NCBI GenBank assembly: GCA_947095585.1
Contig: OX352763.1
Location: 101,473,908-101,537,907, forward strand
DNA from: Nephrocerus scutellatus
Taxonomy: Eukaryota; Arthropoda; Insecta; Diptera; Pipunculidae
Length of the DNA: 64,000 nucleotides
Direction: 5' to 3'
Shown here: in pieces, positions 54,901 to 64,000 of the stretch
Layout of the letters: the number at the start of each line of letters is the position of its first letter
Position numbering within the stretch: the first letter of the stretch is position 1
Position numbers and translations under genes: made by a program
The notes under the pieces: model-generated
The model's input: only the letters and a program-made list of their open reading frames with translations
Database searches by the model: none
Told to the model about the DNA's origin: nothing

Positions 54901-57900
54901 ATACTGGATGTATACAATGATGGTGAGACCCATACTCACGTACGCGGCCATAGTTTAGCGGCCCAAGGAGCTTGAACGGACAACGGCAAACGAGCTTCAG
55001 AAGCTTCAAAGAATTGCCTGTCTAGGTATTACAGGTGCTATGCGTACCTGCCCTACGACAGCATTGGAAGCTATCGTAGGGCTTTCGCCCCTGCAAATCT
55101 TCATTAGAAGAAGACGACTGCTAGATGCGCTATAAAGCTGCAACTAGAATGCAAGTATAAACCAGGCGACCATGTGGGACACCTGAGAATTCTCAACTCA
55201 ATTCCAGAAAGAGACATGTTCTGCACAATACCCGACACAATACTGGTCAGGGAGCACTGAGGTAGAAATTTTGGACCGAGCAAGCTGGTCTAATGGTGTT
55301 CCGGCACTAGGCGCTAGTGGTCTGGTTTGGTTCACTGATGGATCGAAGATGGAATCTGGAGTTGGTGCCGGCGTCTTCGGACCCAATACCAAGGGCTCGA
55401 TACCAATGGGAGTAAGTCCCACGGTCTTCCAGGCTGAACTCCATGCCATAGAGATCTGCACCTAGGATAAACCTTAGTAAAGGCGTTAAGGGTGCGAGAA
55501 TATATATCCATTCAGATAGTCAGGCAGTCAGACTCGTTAACAAGTAAAAGCTGCTACGGTGCACTGCAATCTCTTGCCAGACACAACAGGGTTAAGCTCG
55601 GTTGGGTGCCAGGTCATCGAGGAATTGCAGGCAACGAAAATGCAGATGAACTGGCTAGGGCTGGTTCGGAATCTGCGTTCATAGGACCTGAACCCTTTTG
55701 TGGCGTCGATTGGAGTGCCGCCACAAAACTGATTAACTGTTTGGAAGGCAAACAATTCCTGGCACAATGGGAAATCGAGTACCCATTGAATGAAACAAAC
55801 ACTGTACAACATTCGATCAGCACAAACCAAAACTAGTACACTGTTTGATTCTCTTTTGCATTTGAATACTCTATCCAAACAAAACGTGTGCAATAAAAAC
55901 TGCTAAAAATGCACTGAGTACACCGAGTACAACGAGTACACCGAGTACACTGAATGAACTGAGTTAACTTTTAACACTCACATAAGAACTAACATGGTGT
56001 CTAGGTTTATACTACTAGACAAAATCGCTAAAAAAATAATTAATTTTTAAATAAATTATTTGTATTATATGTTTTATTTAGCTGAAACATAATTATACGA
56101 AAAAACAATGTCAATGGTGAAAAATAATAATAGTGATTTCGATTTACACGCTCATAGCAATCTGCGACACACAAACGCATGTGTTTGTTATTGGTAAACA
56201 AAAAATAACAACTAAATAACTATTTCATTCCTTCTGATACAGTTGCAGCAAAACTTGCAATGGCTCTAGCCAAGATTACAACGATAATCTTTATTTTTGT
56301 TTCCTTTATTAATTTATTGATTACAGCCAGTTTTCTTCAGTAGAATCCTGCTGAATAATTACCAAAGGCTAAAAATTAATGAATCATTCATTCATTCATT
56401 CATTCAGTGTACTCAGTGCACTCGTACTATATTCGGTGTACTCAGTGTACTGAACCCATTCTTTGCGAGTACACTGCACTAAACATTTTGTTGAGAATGG
56501 GTGAACTACCCAATTGACAAACAAACACCAGGTGAACTATTCGTTTTAGATGGGAACCCAAATAATAATGAATGTCTTGAAACATGGCGCATCTTCCACC
56601 ACATTATGTGGTGTTCCATCTATACCACAGAATTGTTTTAGACTACCGGCTGAGTTTCTTAACGAGATGGGGAATGCATCCAAACCCTTTATTTTGTTTG
56701 GCTGTCAGTTATGATAGCTATTCCGTGCCTTATGTATTTCTTTTCCAGAGTGAAGTAAGCTCATCTGAGCATTGCATCGAATATGCTCGGTTACTCTGCA
56801 ATTGATTCGGAGTACATGGTTCTTCGTCCACACCATTGTCTTCTGCTTTCTTTGATCTTTCCATATATGTACAACTAAATGTCATCCGCGTGTATTTGGT
56901 ATTCAATTTCAGACCTGAATTCCTTCTTGGTGTTCAGTTTTGCTTTGGTGTCCGCTATAATGGCTCTTAGATTTTCCGCTCGCCGCTACATGTAGTGGAA
57001 GTAGTCCAAGGATCACCTCGCCTCCCGATGTTACGACACAGGCCAGCCTCCGTACAGTATTCAATTTATTTCTTTAAGGACATAGATTTATCCCTTGTGC
57101 CCATGCTACCATTCCGTAGGTGATCATTGGTAATTCTCTGTTGCATTATTCTGGGGCTTACTTCACTTGATTTGCCTGCAACTCTTCTGCAGACCAAGAA
57201 CGTTCTTTATAATTTTATTATAACTACTTGTTGGTGTTTGTTCCATAGCAATCTACTGTAAAATACACCAAACCAAGAAATTGACCTCATTGCTGATAGC
57301 AATCTCCATTAAGGATAATTTAGGCATGTGCCCAAGATTTCTATAGATGGTAAAGGGAACTAGTATAATCTTAATTGGATTTACCCCGATTCTTACTAAT
57401 GGGTACCATCTGCTTGTTGTGTTTAACTCGTTTTGGATTATATCACAAAGCACTTCCTTCTTGCCACGATGATGAAAAAGGGGAGATAATATCCTTCCTT
57501 GTAAGCATCCTAATCCCTTTTTCCACAAAAGGAAATTACAGATGCATTCCGCCCGTTGTCTGTGTGTCCCAGCTCGAGTCCACGGGTCTACCATTAGTCC
57601 TTTCATTCTTTCATCCTCATCATATTTAACTCTATAACCGTGGTCCGGTCCTGGCCTCCCACAAAAAGTTTCCACCGATCCCGATTTTAAGCCGATGTCA
57701 TCCAGTTTTGATTCCCTAAACTCTGGGCGTCCTGGTCTACGCCATCCTTCCAGCGTAGGATTGGCCGGCCTCGCTGTCTTATTCCATAAATCCTATCGTT
57801 TCTTCTTTAGCCGTACAATAATTATGTGGAATGCATTGCCCGACTTTGTGTTTCCACATTTGAATGATCTGCAGTCATTTAAGACACATGTGCATAGACA

Positions 57901-58561
57901 TCACATCATTTCCTGTGGCTCAGTGGTTAGTACATAGATTTCTGAGAAGGAGTTCGTAGTTCGAATCCCAGAAAACCCCAAAATTATTTTTCACGGTCCC
58001 ACCTCTCGCGAATGTCTGACAAACATCCGAGAGTAATAACTTGTCATGGAAAGCTTCTCAATTCGTCGTTCGGATACGGTATTAAATGGTAGGTCCCTTC
58101 CATTTGTGTGCAAAAATATACATGCACAAGCATGGACACGTGAGTGTTAATAAAAATAATAATATTCGGCGGAACGTTTATCACCCATTCGCAAGATGTG
58201 GGACACCGTGAAAAACACTTTTAGTGTTACTGGGATTCGAACCACGAACCTCTGCTCAGTAGCCATGCGCTTTTCCACCGAGCCACGGCGCCCACGTTAA
58301 TATAGAGAATTTAAAAAAAAGAAAGAAATAACAAAAATGTCTGCTTACCTTGTAATCGAACTGAATCTGCGCTCCCAATTCACAGCCAAAATACTTGGTT
58401 GGATACGTTGCTGGACGTCCGATGGCGCGCGCCACTTCAGCCATATTGACAATAACGGTCTTAATACCGTTGCCTTTGCCTTCCACCTTGGCCATGATGC
58501 GTGGCATCTTGTAGCGGTAGAAAATGTCGGTGACATTACGATTGACATTGACGGAACCCAT
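51902..58561 (-). CDS. eIF5: Eukaryotic translation initiation factor 5 (eIF5), two coding exons
   Basis: Exon 1 (58561-58349, 71 codons) begins [20 protein letters not shown] at an ATG in context AACAATGGG and ends FDYK at donor AAG|GTAAGC. Exon 2 (53065-51902, 387 codons plus stop) follows acceptor CTTCTTTGCAG and begins [16 protein letters not shown]. The 458-residue product is the length expected for insect eIF5. eIF5 is the GTPase activator for eIF2 in the 43S/48S preinitiation complex, in the cytoplasm. The Arg finger is R16 in FYRYKMP. The zinc ribbon is C100/C103 (LCPEC) and C123/C126 (CKAC). A charged linker (about 150-250) leads to the C-terminal W2/HEAT domain, which ends in acidic boxes ([19 protein letters not shown]). 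The readthrough M at 53095 is intronic. The intron (53066-58348) is loaded with LINE and SINE debris reaching within about 30 bp of the exon 1 donor. Confidence 0.97.
53066..53679. other. eIF5 intron, non-repeat part
   Basis: This is ordinary intronic sequence. No other feature is recognised before the first LINE. Confidence 0.4.
53680..55775 (+). mobile_element. LINE (RT + RNase H) in the eIF5 intron, antisense to the gene
   Basis: The plus strand reads [15 protein letters not shown] (about 53957), [16 protein letters not shown] (54083), [20 protein letters not shown] (54303-54362), [20 protein letters not shown] (54493-54552), a disrupted YADD box near 54556, [16 protein letters not shown] (54652), [18 protein letters not shown] (54761), [12 protein letters not shown] (54922), RNase [21 protein letters not shown] (55318-55377) and [20 protein letters not shown] (55594-55653). 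It is one of the better preserved LINEs here, but it is frameshifted and stopped, and it breaks off at about 55775. It is of the R1/I/LOA type. Confidence 0.82.
55776..56530. repeat. Element with inverted GAGTACAC microsatellite arms
   Basis: The left arm at about 55908-55965 repeats GAGTACACCGAGTACA, ending CACTGAATGAACTGAG. The right arm at about 56380-56475 is roughly its reverse complement (ATTCATTCATTCAGTGTACT, CGGTGTACTCAGTGTACTGA, GCGAGTACACTGCAC). The ~420 bp between them is A/T-rich and non-coding. It sits immediately after the LINE break and may have caused it. Confidence 0.6.
56580..57560 (-). mobile_element. LINE relic (R1-like RT), minus strand
   Basis: Minus strand: [12 protein letters not shown] (about 57500, the GCPQGG.LSPLLW turn), then [20 protein letters not shown] (about 57395) and [10 protein letters not shown] (about 57280). 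Degenerate thumb and later regions follow down to about 56590. The catalytic YADD box is lost. Confidence 0.65.
57590..57775 (-). mobile_element. RTE-like LINE 3' fragment
   Basis: CGTGGTCCGGTCCTGGCCTC and AAGCCGATGTCATCCAG match the 3' part of the LINE at 45040-45130. On the minus strand it reads [18 protein letters not shown]. Confidence 0.65.
57780..57910 (+). mobile_element. LINE 3'-end fragment (WNALP...FKTHVHRH)
   Basis: [20 protein letters not shown] then [13 protein letters not shown] on the plus strand is the C-terminal tail typical of several LINE RTs. A similar, more decayed end lies at 63235-63400. Confidence 0.6.
57911..58146 (+). repeat. tRNA-derived SINE, diverged copy
   Basis: TGTGGCTCAGTGGTTAGTAC, GTAGTTCGAATCCCAGAAAA, CCCACCTCTCGCGAATGTCT and GTGTGCAAAAATATACATGC match the family. 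It is truncated after ATGCACAAGCATGG and abuts an inverted copy. Confidence 0.85.
58147..58295 (-). repeat. tRNA-derived SINE, internally deleted, inverted
   Basis: On the minus strand the tRNA-like head (GTGGGCGCCGTGGCTCGGTG, GTTCGAATCCCAGTAACACT, CACCCATTCGCAAGATG in reverse) runs through GTTCCGCCGAATATTATT into the A/T tail. The whole middle of the SINE is missing. Confidence 0.82.
58296..58320 (+). repeat. End fragment of the minisatellite-bearing element
   Basis: GTTAATATAGAGAATTTAAA plus an A run is the right end of that family. Only about 25 bp remain, 28 bp from the eIF5 exon 1 donor. Confidence 0.6.
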
Positions 58562-58589
58562 TGTTATCGAGCGGTGGATGGTGGATTAT
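58562..58589 (-). other. Likely eIF5 5' UTR segment with an upstream splice acceptor
   Basis: Minus strand: AATTACCTTCAG precedes ATAATCCACCATCCACCG and the start codon. The acceptor at 58591-58590 suggests a 5' UTR intron, with the first exon further upstream, between about 58680 and 59090. Confidence 0.4.
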
Positions 58590-59094
58590 CTGAAGGTAAT
58601 TGTTTACAACAACAATAATATAATAAATTCTTCTCCAAATTCAAAAAAAAAAAAAATTAAATTAAAATCTAATTGCATACGATGGACGTGCGAGCGGCGA
58701 TGGACACGTTTCAGGAATTTTGTTTATTTGGAAAATTGAAAACAATTTTTCTCTCTTGTGCGTGGTTGGTTGTTTGCTTTTGACAAGAATTTTTAGAGTT
58801 GCGTTTCCGCTTAGCTTTTTTTTTCTTTGTTTGGTTTTTTAGAGTTTGCTCGAGGATAAGAGAAGGAAGCTCCTTGAATGCTTTTCTTTAGCACACACAC
58901 TTTAATGTTGTTTTTCTTTTGGGTTCGTCTTCAAAAAATGGCCCACCGTTGATGCTTTTCAAATGCTGCTTGCTGCTCTCTCCTGTGACTTTTGTCTTTG
59001 CCGTAGTTGTAAACGAGATTTTTCTTCTATTTCTTCGCCTAATCGTTCTGCACACGGACACGGTAGTGGCGGCGGAGACACACACAAATACACT
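58590..59094 (-). promoter_or_regulatory. eIF5 upstream region
   Basis: This probably holds the non-coding first exon and promoter of eIF5. No TATA or initiator element can be assigned with confidence, and no transposons are obvious. Confidence 0.3.
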
Positions 59095-59445
59095 TTAGCT
59101 CAAGCTATTGTCCTGCTGGTACTGACTGACATTAGTCGTTGAAATGGAGTTGCTCCGGTCGATGCTTGTGATGCAGTAGCGGGTGTCGCTGCTGTTACTC
59201 AACGTCGTCAACGACGTCTCAACAAGAAGCTCCCTCGACGTCAAGGGATGCAAATTTTTATTTTTTGATTTGTTGAATGGATTTATTGATAAATTCATGA
59301 AGTTTGTTTTTGTAGTGTTAAGTTCCTTCGGCAATAATATGTTAATTTTCTGGGAAATTAATCGAAACAGTTTGAAAGTTGATTGATTGGTGGTTGAGTG
59401 TGGTAATGCAGCAGTCTTATTGGTGGTGCGCTGCTCTTTTATCAA
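59095..59445 (-). CDS. Candidate coding exon, Ser/Thr-rich, unknown
   Basis: The minus frame is open for more than 115 codons and ends with stop TAA near 59095. A plausible acceptor (GATTAATTTCCCAG at about 59371-59358) precedes AAAATTAACATA. Codons after it give PLTSRELLVETSLTTLSNSS, DTRYCITSIDRSNSISTTNV and SQYQQDNSLS, which look like a real C-terminus. Upstream of the acceptor the frame lacks an ATG. It may be the last exon of a minus gene upstream of eIF5, or untranslated leader that happens to be open. Confidence 0.35.
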   Translation of the reverse strand: MIKEQRTTNKTAALPHSTTNQSTFKLFRLISQKINILLPKELNTTKTNFMNLSINPFNKSKNKNLHPLTSRELLVETSLTTLSNSSDTRYCITSIDRSNSISTTNVSQYQQDNSLS

Positions 59446-60779
59446 AAAACGGAAACAAATATTGTTATTGCTTCTTGTCCGTATTTTTATTTTATTTTGT
59501 TATTTATTATTTCTCTTTAAGCTTTCAATGAATGCTGAAACGATGGATCTTCTGCTTTGCTTCTATCTAGATTCGAAATTATTATATGCGTTTTGTGTTT
59601 GTGTATTTTCTTTTTTTTAGAATTTTTGTGAATGTTCTTTGCTTCTATGCATTTATTATTTTTTTTTATATTTTTATTGTTTTATATATTTTTATTAAAG
59701 TTGAATGATTAATCAATCATTGATTTGTTGTTTAATAGAAAACGGGGCTCCTAAGATTTAGGAATTGCTCACGTTTCTCTAAAAGGTTGAAGTTTCCGAT
59801 GTCTATTACTGGAAAATTTTGAAGTCCTGAAATTAAAAACAAAAGCAAAACTTTGAGAAAATTTGTTGCCAAAATAGGCTTTTAATTATATAATGAAAAA
59901 TTATTTTGGCGTTTGCCTCTGCATAACCCAGCTCTGTTGAGGATCAACTTACCACTTAATAATAGGGGAGAAACAAGTCAAATAGTTAGATTCTATTATA
60001 GTTTGCAAATAAAGTAGAAGAAGCAACTGGAGTAGAGAATATACAAAACCTTTGGTACATCACGGACTAAGTACTTAATGATAATGAGACCCATACTCAT
60101 CTCTAGACAGCAGTTGTTATTTAGTTGCGTTAACTGTAACGAAACTTTGTATACCTTACGCCCATATGGGTTGATATACAGTTTCAATTTGCTATACAAA
60201 AATCAACACGGAAGAAAATTAAAAAAAAATCCATGTCACGATGTCGCTTGCCACTTGAGGAGGCAGGCATACACAGAAGAGCGTACTGGCGGCAGTTTCA
60301 TCAGCCCAAAGCAACCACCATCGAGAATTTCAGACGACATTGCGTTAAAACGCAATCGCACCTAACAGTCTGCATGCGGGTTCTATGGCAACATGCAATA
60401 CTTTTGGTTAACGATTGCATGCTGGTTGTGCAATTATCACCGCAAAACTTAAAATGTCTAATTAATGTTGAGCTTTTGTTCTTCTTTTGCCAGCTACTCC
60501 AATTGAGAAAAAAATGACTCACCTCAACACTACCACAAAAGTGGAAAATGCAAGCAGCAGTCCCTCCGAATCCAAAACTTGGAAGTTTTCCACAGTTGAG
60601 CAAAATTAATGCAAATGTTTGGTAGAAATAATTAGGGTACGAGTATGTAAAGTGGAAATCGATATTTGCCTTTTGCATAAAGGATATTAGAAAACAATGC
60701 CGGAGCCCCACAGTTTTCAAGACAAACATACAAAGGTAGACACCGGAGTGAATTTAGCATCATAATAGTGTTTGGCTCT
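59446..60779. other. Unassigned intergenic or intronic DNA
   Basis: T-rich in the first 300 bp. A plus frame at 60233-60400 (CRLPLEEAGIHRRAYWRQFH) has protein-like composition but no recognised family. I see no clear transposon. Confidence 0.3.
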
Positions 60780-61360
60780 ACAAATTTAGTTCAGTCTTAG
60801 CCTCCCTGGAGAAAGGATACGTCTTGGTCGAACTCCTTGACGAAGTAGAAGAGCAGTGCAGAACAAAACCGGCCCCAATATACTATCCTGTGGTACACCT
60901 CTTGCTGCTTTGATTATTTTATTTTTATTTATTTTATTTATTGGATTTGGATCGGCCGAACACCTTTATAATGCTCAACACGCAGCTGGCTATTTCTCTT
61001 GAGCACCGCTGGTGGAAGAAGCGATAAAACAGTGACAAGCGAATCTATTGATTTAGCAATGTTTTCGTCACCTATTCTACTCGATTGTTTTCTCCCAATT
61101 GTGTTATGCTGTCTAGGTCAGAATTTAACGTGCTTAACATACGTAGTTGTTTGAGTTCAACATGAGAAGTGGAGGGACGTTCTTGAGAGTGCTGTCGGCA
61201 GCAAAATAGTTAACTTGATTAGAAGTCACAGATAAGAGATCATTAATTAAAATGAGAAAGAGTAGGAGCCTTGTAGAACGTCAGCATTTAATTGATGTAC
61301 TTAAGACTTGAAAACTTGAAAACGTCCAATACAAATGCCAATAAGACAATTTAGAAGGCT
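60780..61360 (-). mobile_element. Second copy of the intron-1 Jockey-like LINE (3' part)
   Basis: CTCGATTGTTTTCTCCCA, TTATGCTGTCTAGGTCAGA and ACATGAGAAGTGGAGGG match 31030-31150, and GTCAGCATTTAATTGATG matches 32265-32285. The minisatellite-bearing element separating those parts at 31 kb is absent here, so this copy shows the site before insertion. Confidence 0.7.
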
Positions 61361-61516
61361 TCAAAACAAACATCAAACGATAACGATAAACGATTTATTC
61401 AAAAAATGCATGAAAAATCGAGTTTCTGCGGAACAGATTTGAATGATGTACTCTGTTCCATGGGCAACAGCCCGATATCCCTTTGACATCTCAAATACAA
61501 GCTGCTTTATTTTTTT

Positions 61517-61618
61517 ATTTGTGTGCAAAAATATGCATGCTCAACACAAATGGTTGCGAGAAGTCAGGCCTCGGACCGCATGGTCTGTCGCGCCGATATT
61601 ATATTATTATTATTATTT
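61517..61618 (+). repeat. tRNA-derived SINE, 3' tail fragment
   Basis: ATTTGTGTGCAAAAATATGC, CTCAACACAAATGGTTGCGA and TGGTCTGTCGCGCCGATATT are followed by (ATT)n. Confidence 0.8.
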
Positions 61619-61875
61619 AAAAAAAACTCTTTAAATAAAAAATACAGAACCGGCCTAAATAGACTACCTTTTGGTGCACCTCATGCTGCCTTGGTTTATT
61701 TTAAATCACAATACATAAACATATGATATCATCTACTTTTATTGTCAAGAATCTGGTTATCAGGTACTATTTCAGTATTGTAGAAGGTTAATAGAGATCT
61801 TAATTTATTCTGAAGACAGATCCCGGGGCCTTATTATTTTTGAGCCGAATTATCGCCTTGCTAACTTCGTCTGTG
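61619..61875. other. Short spacer with LINE-like scraps
   Basis: A short stretch between SINE copies. Wording such as GACAGATCCCGGGGCCTTAT resembles LINE linker sequence but cannot be assigned. Confidence 0.25.
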
Positions 61876-62105
61876 GTGGGCGCCGTGGCTCAATGGAAAT
61901 GCGCATGGCTACTGAGCAGGAGGTTCGTGGTTCGAATCCCAGTAACACCAAAGTATTTTTCCCGGTGTCCCACCTCTCGGGTGACAAACGTTCAGAGAGT
62001 AATAACTTGTCACGGAAATGTTCTCAATTCGCCATGTTCGGATTTGGCCTTAAATTGTAGGTCCCTTTTATTTGTGTCCAAAAATATACATGCGCAACAC
62101 ATTAG
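61876..62105 (+). repeat. tRNA-derived SINE inserted at the edge of an RTE LINE
   Basis: The head GTGGGCGCCGTGGCTCAATG and GGTTCGTGGTTCGAATCCCA are intact, followed by CCCACCTCTCGGGTGACAAA (a small deletion relative to other copies), TTCGGATTTGGCCTTAAATT and a cut tail at CGCAACACATTAGG. It truncates the LINE on its right. Confidence 0.88.
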
Positions 62106-63175
62106 GGCCAGTCCTATCGCATGACCGTAGTTGTTTCTGGTGTCTTCGTTGCGAAGGGCAGCCGTGTTGACTTGAATCTTATTCGCGGATGCAGTGTTTC
62201 GTAATGATGCAATCCGCGCTCGTAGCACCATACCAAAAAAATATTGGTCCGAGTCGACGTTGGCACCTCGGTACGTTCGTACCGTCATCAGGTTAGGGTT
62301 GTGGCAGCGGTCTATCAACACGTGGTCTATCTGGTTGCGAGTGGGCTCCATCAGGAGATACAGGTGGCTTTGTGGATACTTTTACGCGCAAACTTTGTGC
62401 TCGCAACGACCAAATTGTTGCTCTATGACTCGTTGTTCATTGTCATTATTGTGCTCGTGTAAGCTATGGGTGCCAATGTTCTGCCTGAATACTGGCTCCC
62501 TACCTATTTTAGCATTCATATCCCCCAGAATGATTTTTACATCATACTGAGGGCAGGCATGCAGTTCCCGTTCGACTGATTCAAAGAAATCTTTTTTCAT
62601 CATCTGAGGAATCCTCTGTAGGTGCGTGAACGTTTATGAGGCTTATGTTTTTAAATTTTCCCCGCACGCGAAGGGTGCATAGCCGTTTATTTATTGCTTT
62701 AAAGCCGATAACGGTGGATTTCATTCTTTTGCTGACTAGAAACCCCACCCCGAGCACATGATGTCTTGCATGACAGCTGTAATATATGTCATATTCTGAT
62801 TTTCGTAAGACACCATATCGGCCAGCTGCTGTGCAGCTCGAGCTATATACAGTGAGCGTACGTTCCATGAGAAAATGCTTAAACCGTTTAGCCGTTTTCG
62901 TTGCCGTGGTCGTCGTAGCCCAAAATCAGCCTCGGATACGATTTTGGGTTCCGTAATAATAATTTTTTACGGGCGAGGTAATTGGCCTCGCGCCAACCTT
63001 ACTTTGAAGGGACTAGCCCGATCATTCCGCTTTTCCTGCATTGGAGGAAAATTACCGGCGGCCACCACGTGGAGGTTTGATCGCACTTCCAACAGTCATG
63101 TAAAGTTACGCCCACCTGCAATTCTAGAGCATTCTGTGTTATTCCCTCTATTCTGCTGATGGCTGACCGCAAACA
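62106..63175 (-). mobile_element. RTE-like LINE, 5' end and endonuclease
   Basis: On the minus strand from 63175, an untranslated leader is followed by the endonuclease: YDIYYSCHARHHVLGVGFLV (about 62800), FKNISLINVHAPTEDSSDDE (about 62660), VKIILGDMNAKIGREPVF (about 62545, the GD(F/M)NA motif), and then RNQIDHVLIDRCHNPNLMTV (about 62335, the DHVLID block). RTE-type endonucleases are AP-like and nick target DNA. The RT is missing because the element ends at the SINE. One frameshift lies near 62600 and another near 62400. The leader is shared with the deleted copy at 45435-45805. Confidence 0.8.
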
Positions 63176-63234
63176 ACGTATGTTAACACGTTAAATTCTG
63201 ACATTGACAGCATAAAAAGGTGGGTACTTCACAG

Positions 63235-63420
63235 TAGGCCTCTCCTCCGACGTACCAACCAATTTAGAATTTCTTTTTTTAACTGCACAATAGTTATAAC
63301 GAATGAGTTCCCGCAATTGTATAATCTACATTAATTTAAGACACTTGTGTATAGACATCTCATATTTTTTCCTCCCCAGTTTCCTACCGCCCACGATGTG
63401 CTAAGCATTATAAGGGTACA
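63235..63420 (+). mobile_element. Decayed LINE 3' end
   Basis: FNCTIVITNEFPQLYNLH then FKTLVYRHLIFF parallels the tail at 57780-57910 ([10 protein letters not shown]...FKTHVHRH). Confidence 0.45.
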
Positions 63421-63624
63421 AATCCCTTGAGCTACAAACACACACAATATAAAACAAAAAAAACAAAAAACATGAGTTTAACTGGTAACAGGCCGATTCC
63501 ATTCCGATTTCGATTCAAGAATCGTTTAACTATCGCTTCTCTAAGTTTCAATCGTTAATACTCGTAATTAAAGTTTAGTATTTAAGTTTACCAAAGTTAA
63601 AGTTGCTTAGTTGTATTAACTTAC

Positions 63625-63721
63625 CTATGACTTAAATATCGCCTATGTAAATTCATGCACGATCTAACTAACTTGCTCCGTTGAGGTGGAGATGGAGGTG
63701 CTCCTTTGTGTACTGGTGTTT
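63625..63721 (-). CDS. Candidate internal exon of an unidentified minus-strand gene
   Basis: Acceptor ATCTTTGTTTGCAG and donor CATAG|GTAAGTTAA bound 97 nt. One frame (2 nt, 31 codons, 2 nt) is open throughout: TPVHKGAPPSPPQRSKLVRS then CMNLHRRYLSH. The splice signals are strong and the peptide is not transposon-like. I do not recognise the protein. The phases do not join directly to the open frame at 59095-59445, so at least one further exon would be needed if they belong together. A 5' UTR exon is also possible. Confidence 0.35.
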
Positions 63722-64000
63722 CTGCAAACAAAGATAAAACGAAAAAATAAAATATTTAAGTAGAATTGATGCAAAAATCTGGTTCTTCTGTTTATATTAA
63801 ATAATCTTTAATTATACTAATTATTGTATTACTTTTGAAAGGTAATCCAATATGGTTTTTGAATTAAAAAATTGTGTAATCAGCACATACTCGTAGTATT
63901 GTAAAAACTTTTATTTTTTGTACGCAGAACTTCTTTCAAACAAGCAATTTTTTTTAAATATTTTTAATGTCTTTAAATGTTCATTCAATCAACACAAAAA
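63722..64000. other. AT-rich sequence at the window edge
   Basis: This probably lies in an intron of the candidate gene. No feature is recognised. Confidence 0.3.

Noticed and set aside
1..64000. CRISPR arrays, operons, prophage or other bacterial systems
   Set aside because: The tandem repeats lack the short direct repeat plus unique spacer pattern, and both genes with confident calls are intron-containing animal genes.

Overview
The window is nuclear DNA from an insect, most likely a higher (schizophoran) fly. It is AT-rich, its genes have introns, short introns are about 60-80 nt, start contexts resemble CAAAATG, and the sequence is dominated by decayed transposable elements (TEs). The species cannot be named from sequence alone; a tephritid-like genome is a guess. 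Nothing looks bacterial, and there is no CRISPR array.

Only two conventional genes can be rebuilt with confidence, both on the minus strand. The first is a membrane-anchored alkaline phosphatase with six coding exons (25992-34524, 603 codons as read, every splice phase consistent). Its large introns 1 and 3 are filled with TEs. The second is translation initiation factor eIF5, with two coding exons (58349-58561 and 51902-53065, 458 aa). They are separated by a 5.3 kb intron packed with LINE and SINE debris. Weaker gene candidates are a two-membrane-span first exon (13767-14053, minus), possible exons at 38393-38617, 59095-59445 and 63625-63721 (minus), and an open frame at 14303-14671 (minus).

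Layout: 0.4-9.3 kb holds mariner and LINE relics plus two copies of a minisatellite-bearing element. 9.4-16.2 kb holds maT and Tc1 relics, duplicated blocks and several MITEs. 16-20.7 kb is sparse. 20.7-24.75 kb is a minus LINE with a plus RTE-type LINE nested in it. 26-34.5 kb is the phosphatase gene. 35.0-38.1 kb is a Helitron relic carrying a SINE. 39.2-41 kb is a large interrupted inverted repeat. 42.7-43.4 kb has a Tc1 end and a GC-rich MITE. 44.5-46.3 kb has a SINE and a deletion-derivative LINE inserted, with a clean target duplication, into a tandem-monomer array. 47.9-51 kb has RNase H-bearing LINE pieces in both orientations. 51.9-58.6 kb is eIF5. 59-64 kb has exon candidates plus SINE and LINE copies.

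No multi-gene pathway is present. The most interesting features are repeats. One is a family of elements with internal ~120 bp tandem units, conserved ends and a paralogous site without the element at 61 kb. Others are a tRNA-derived SINE family, an internally deleted LINE, and an interrupted inverted repeat. All homology calls come from reading translations and comparing the window with itself; no searches were run.
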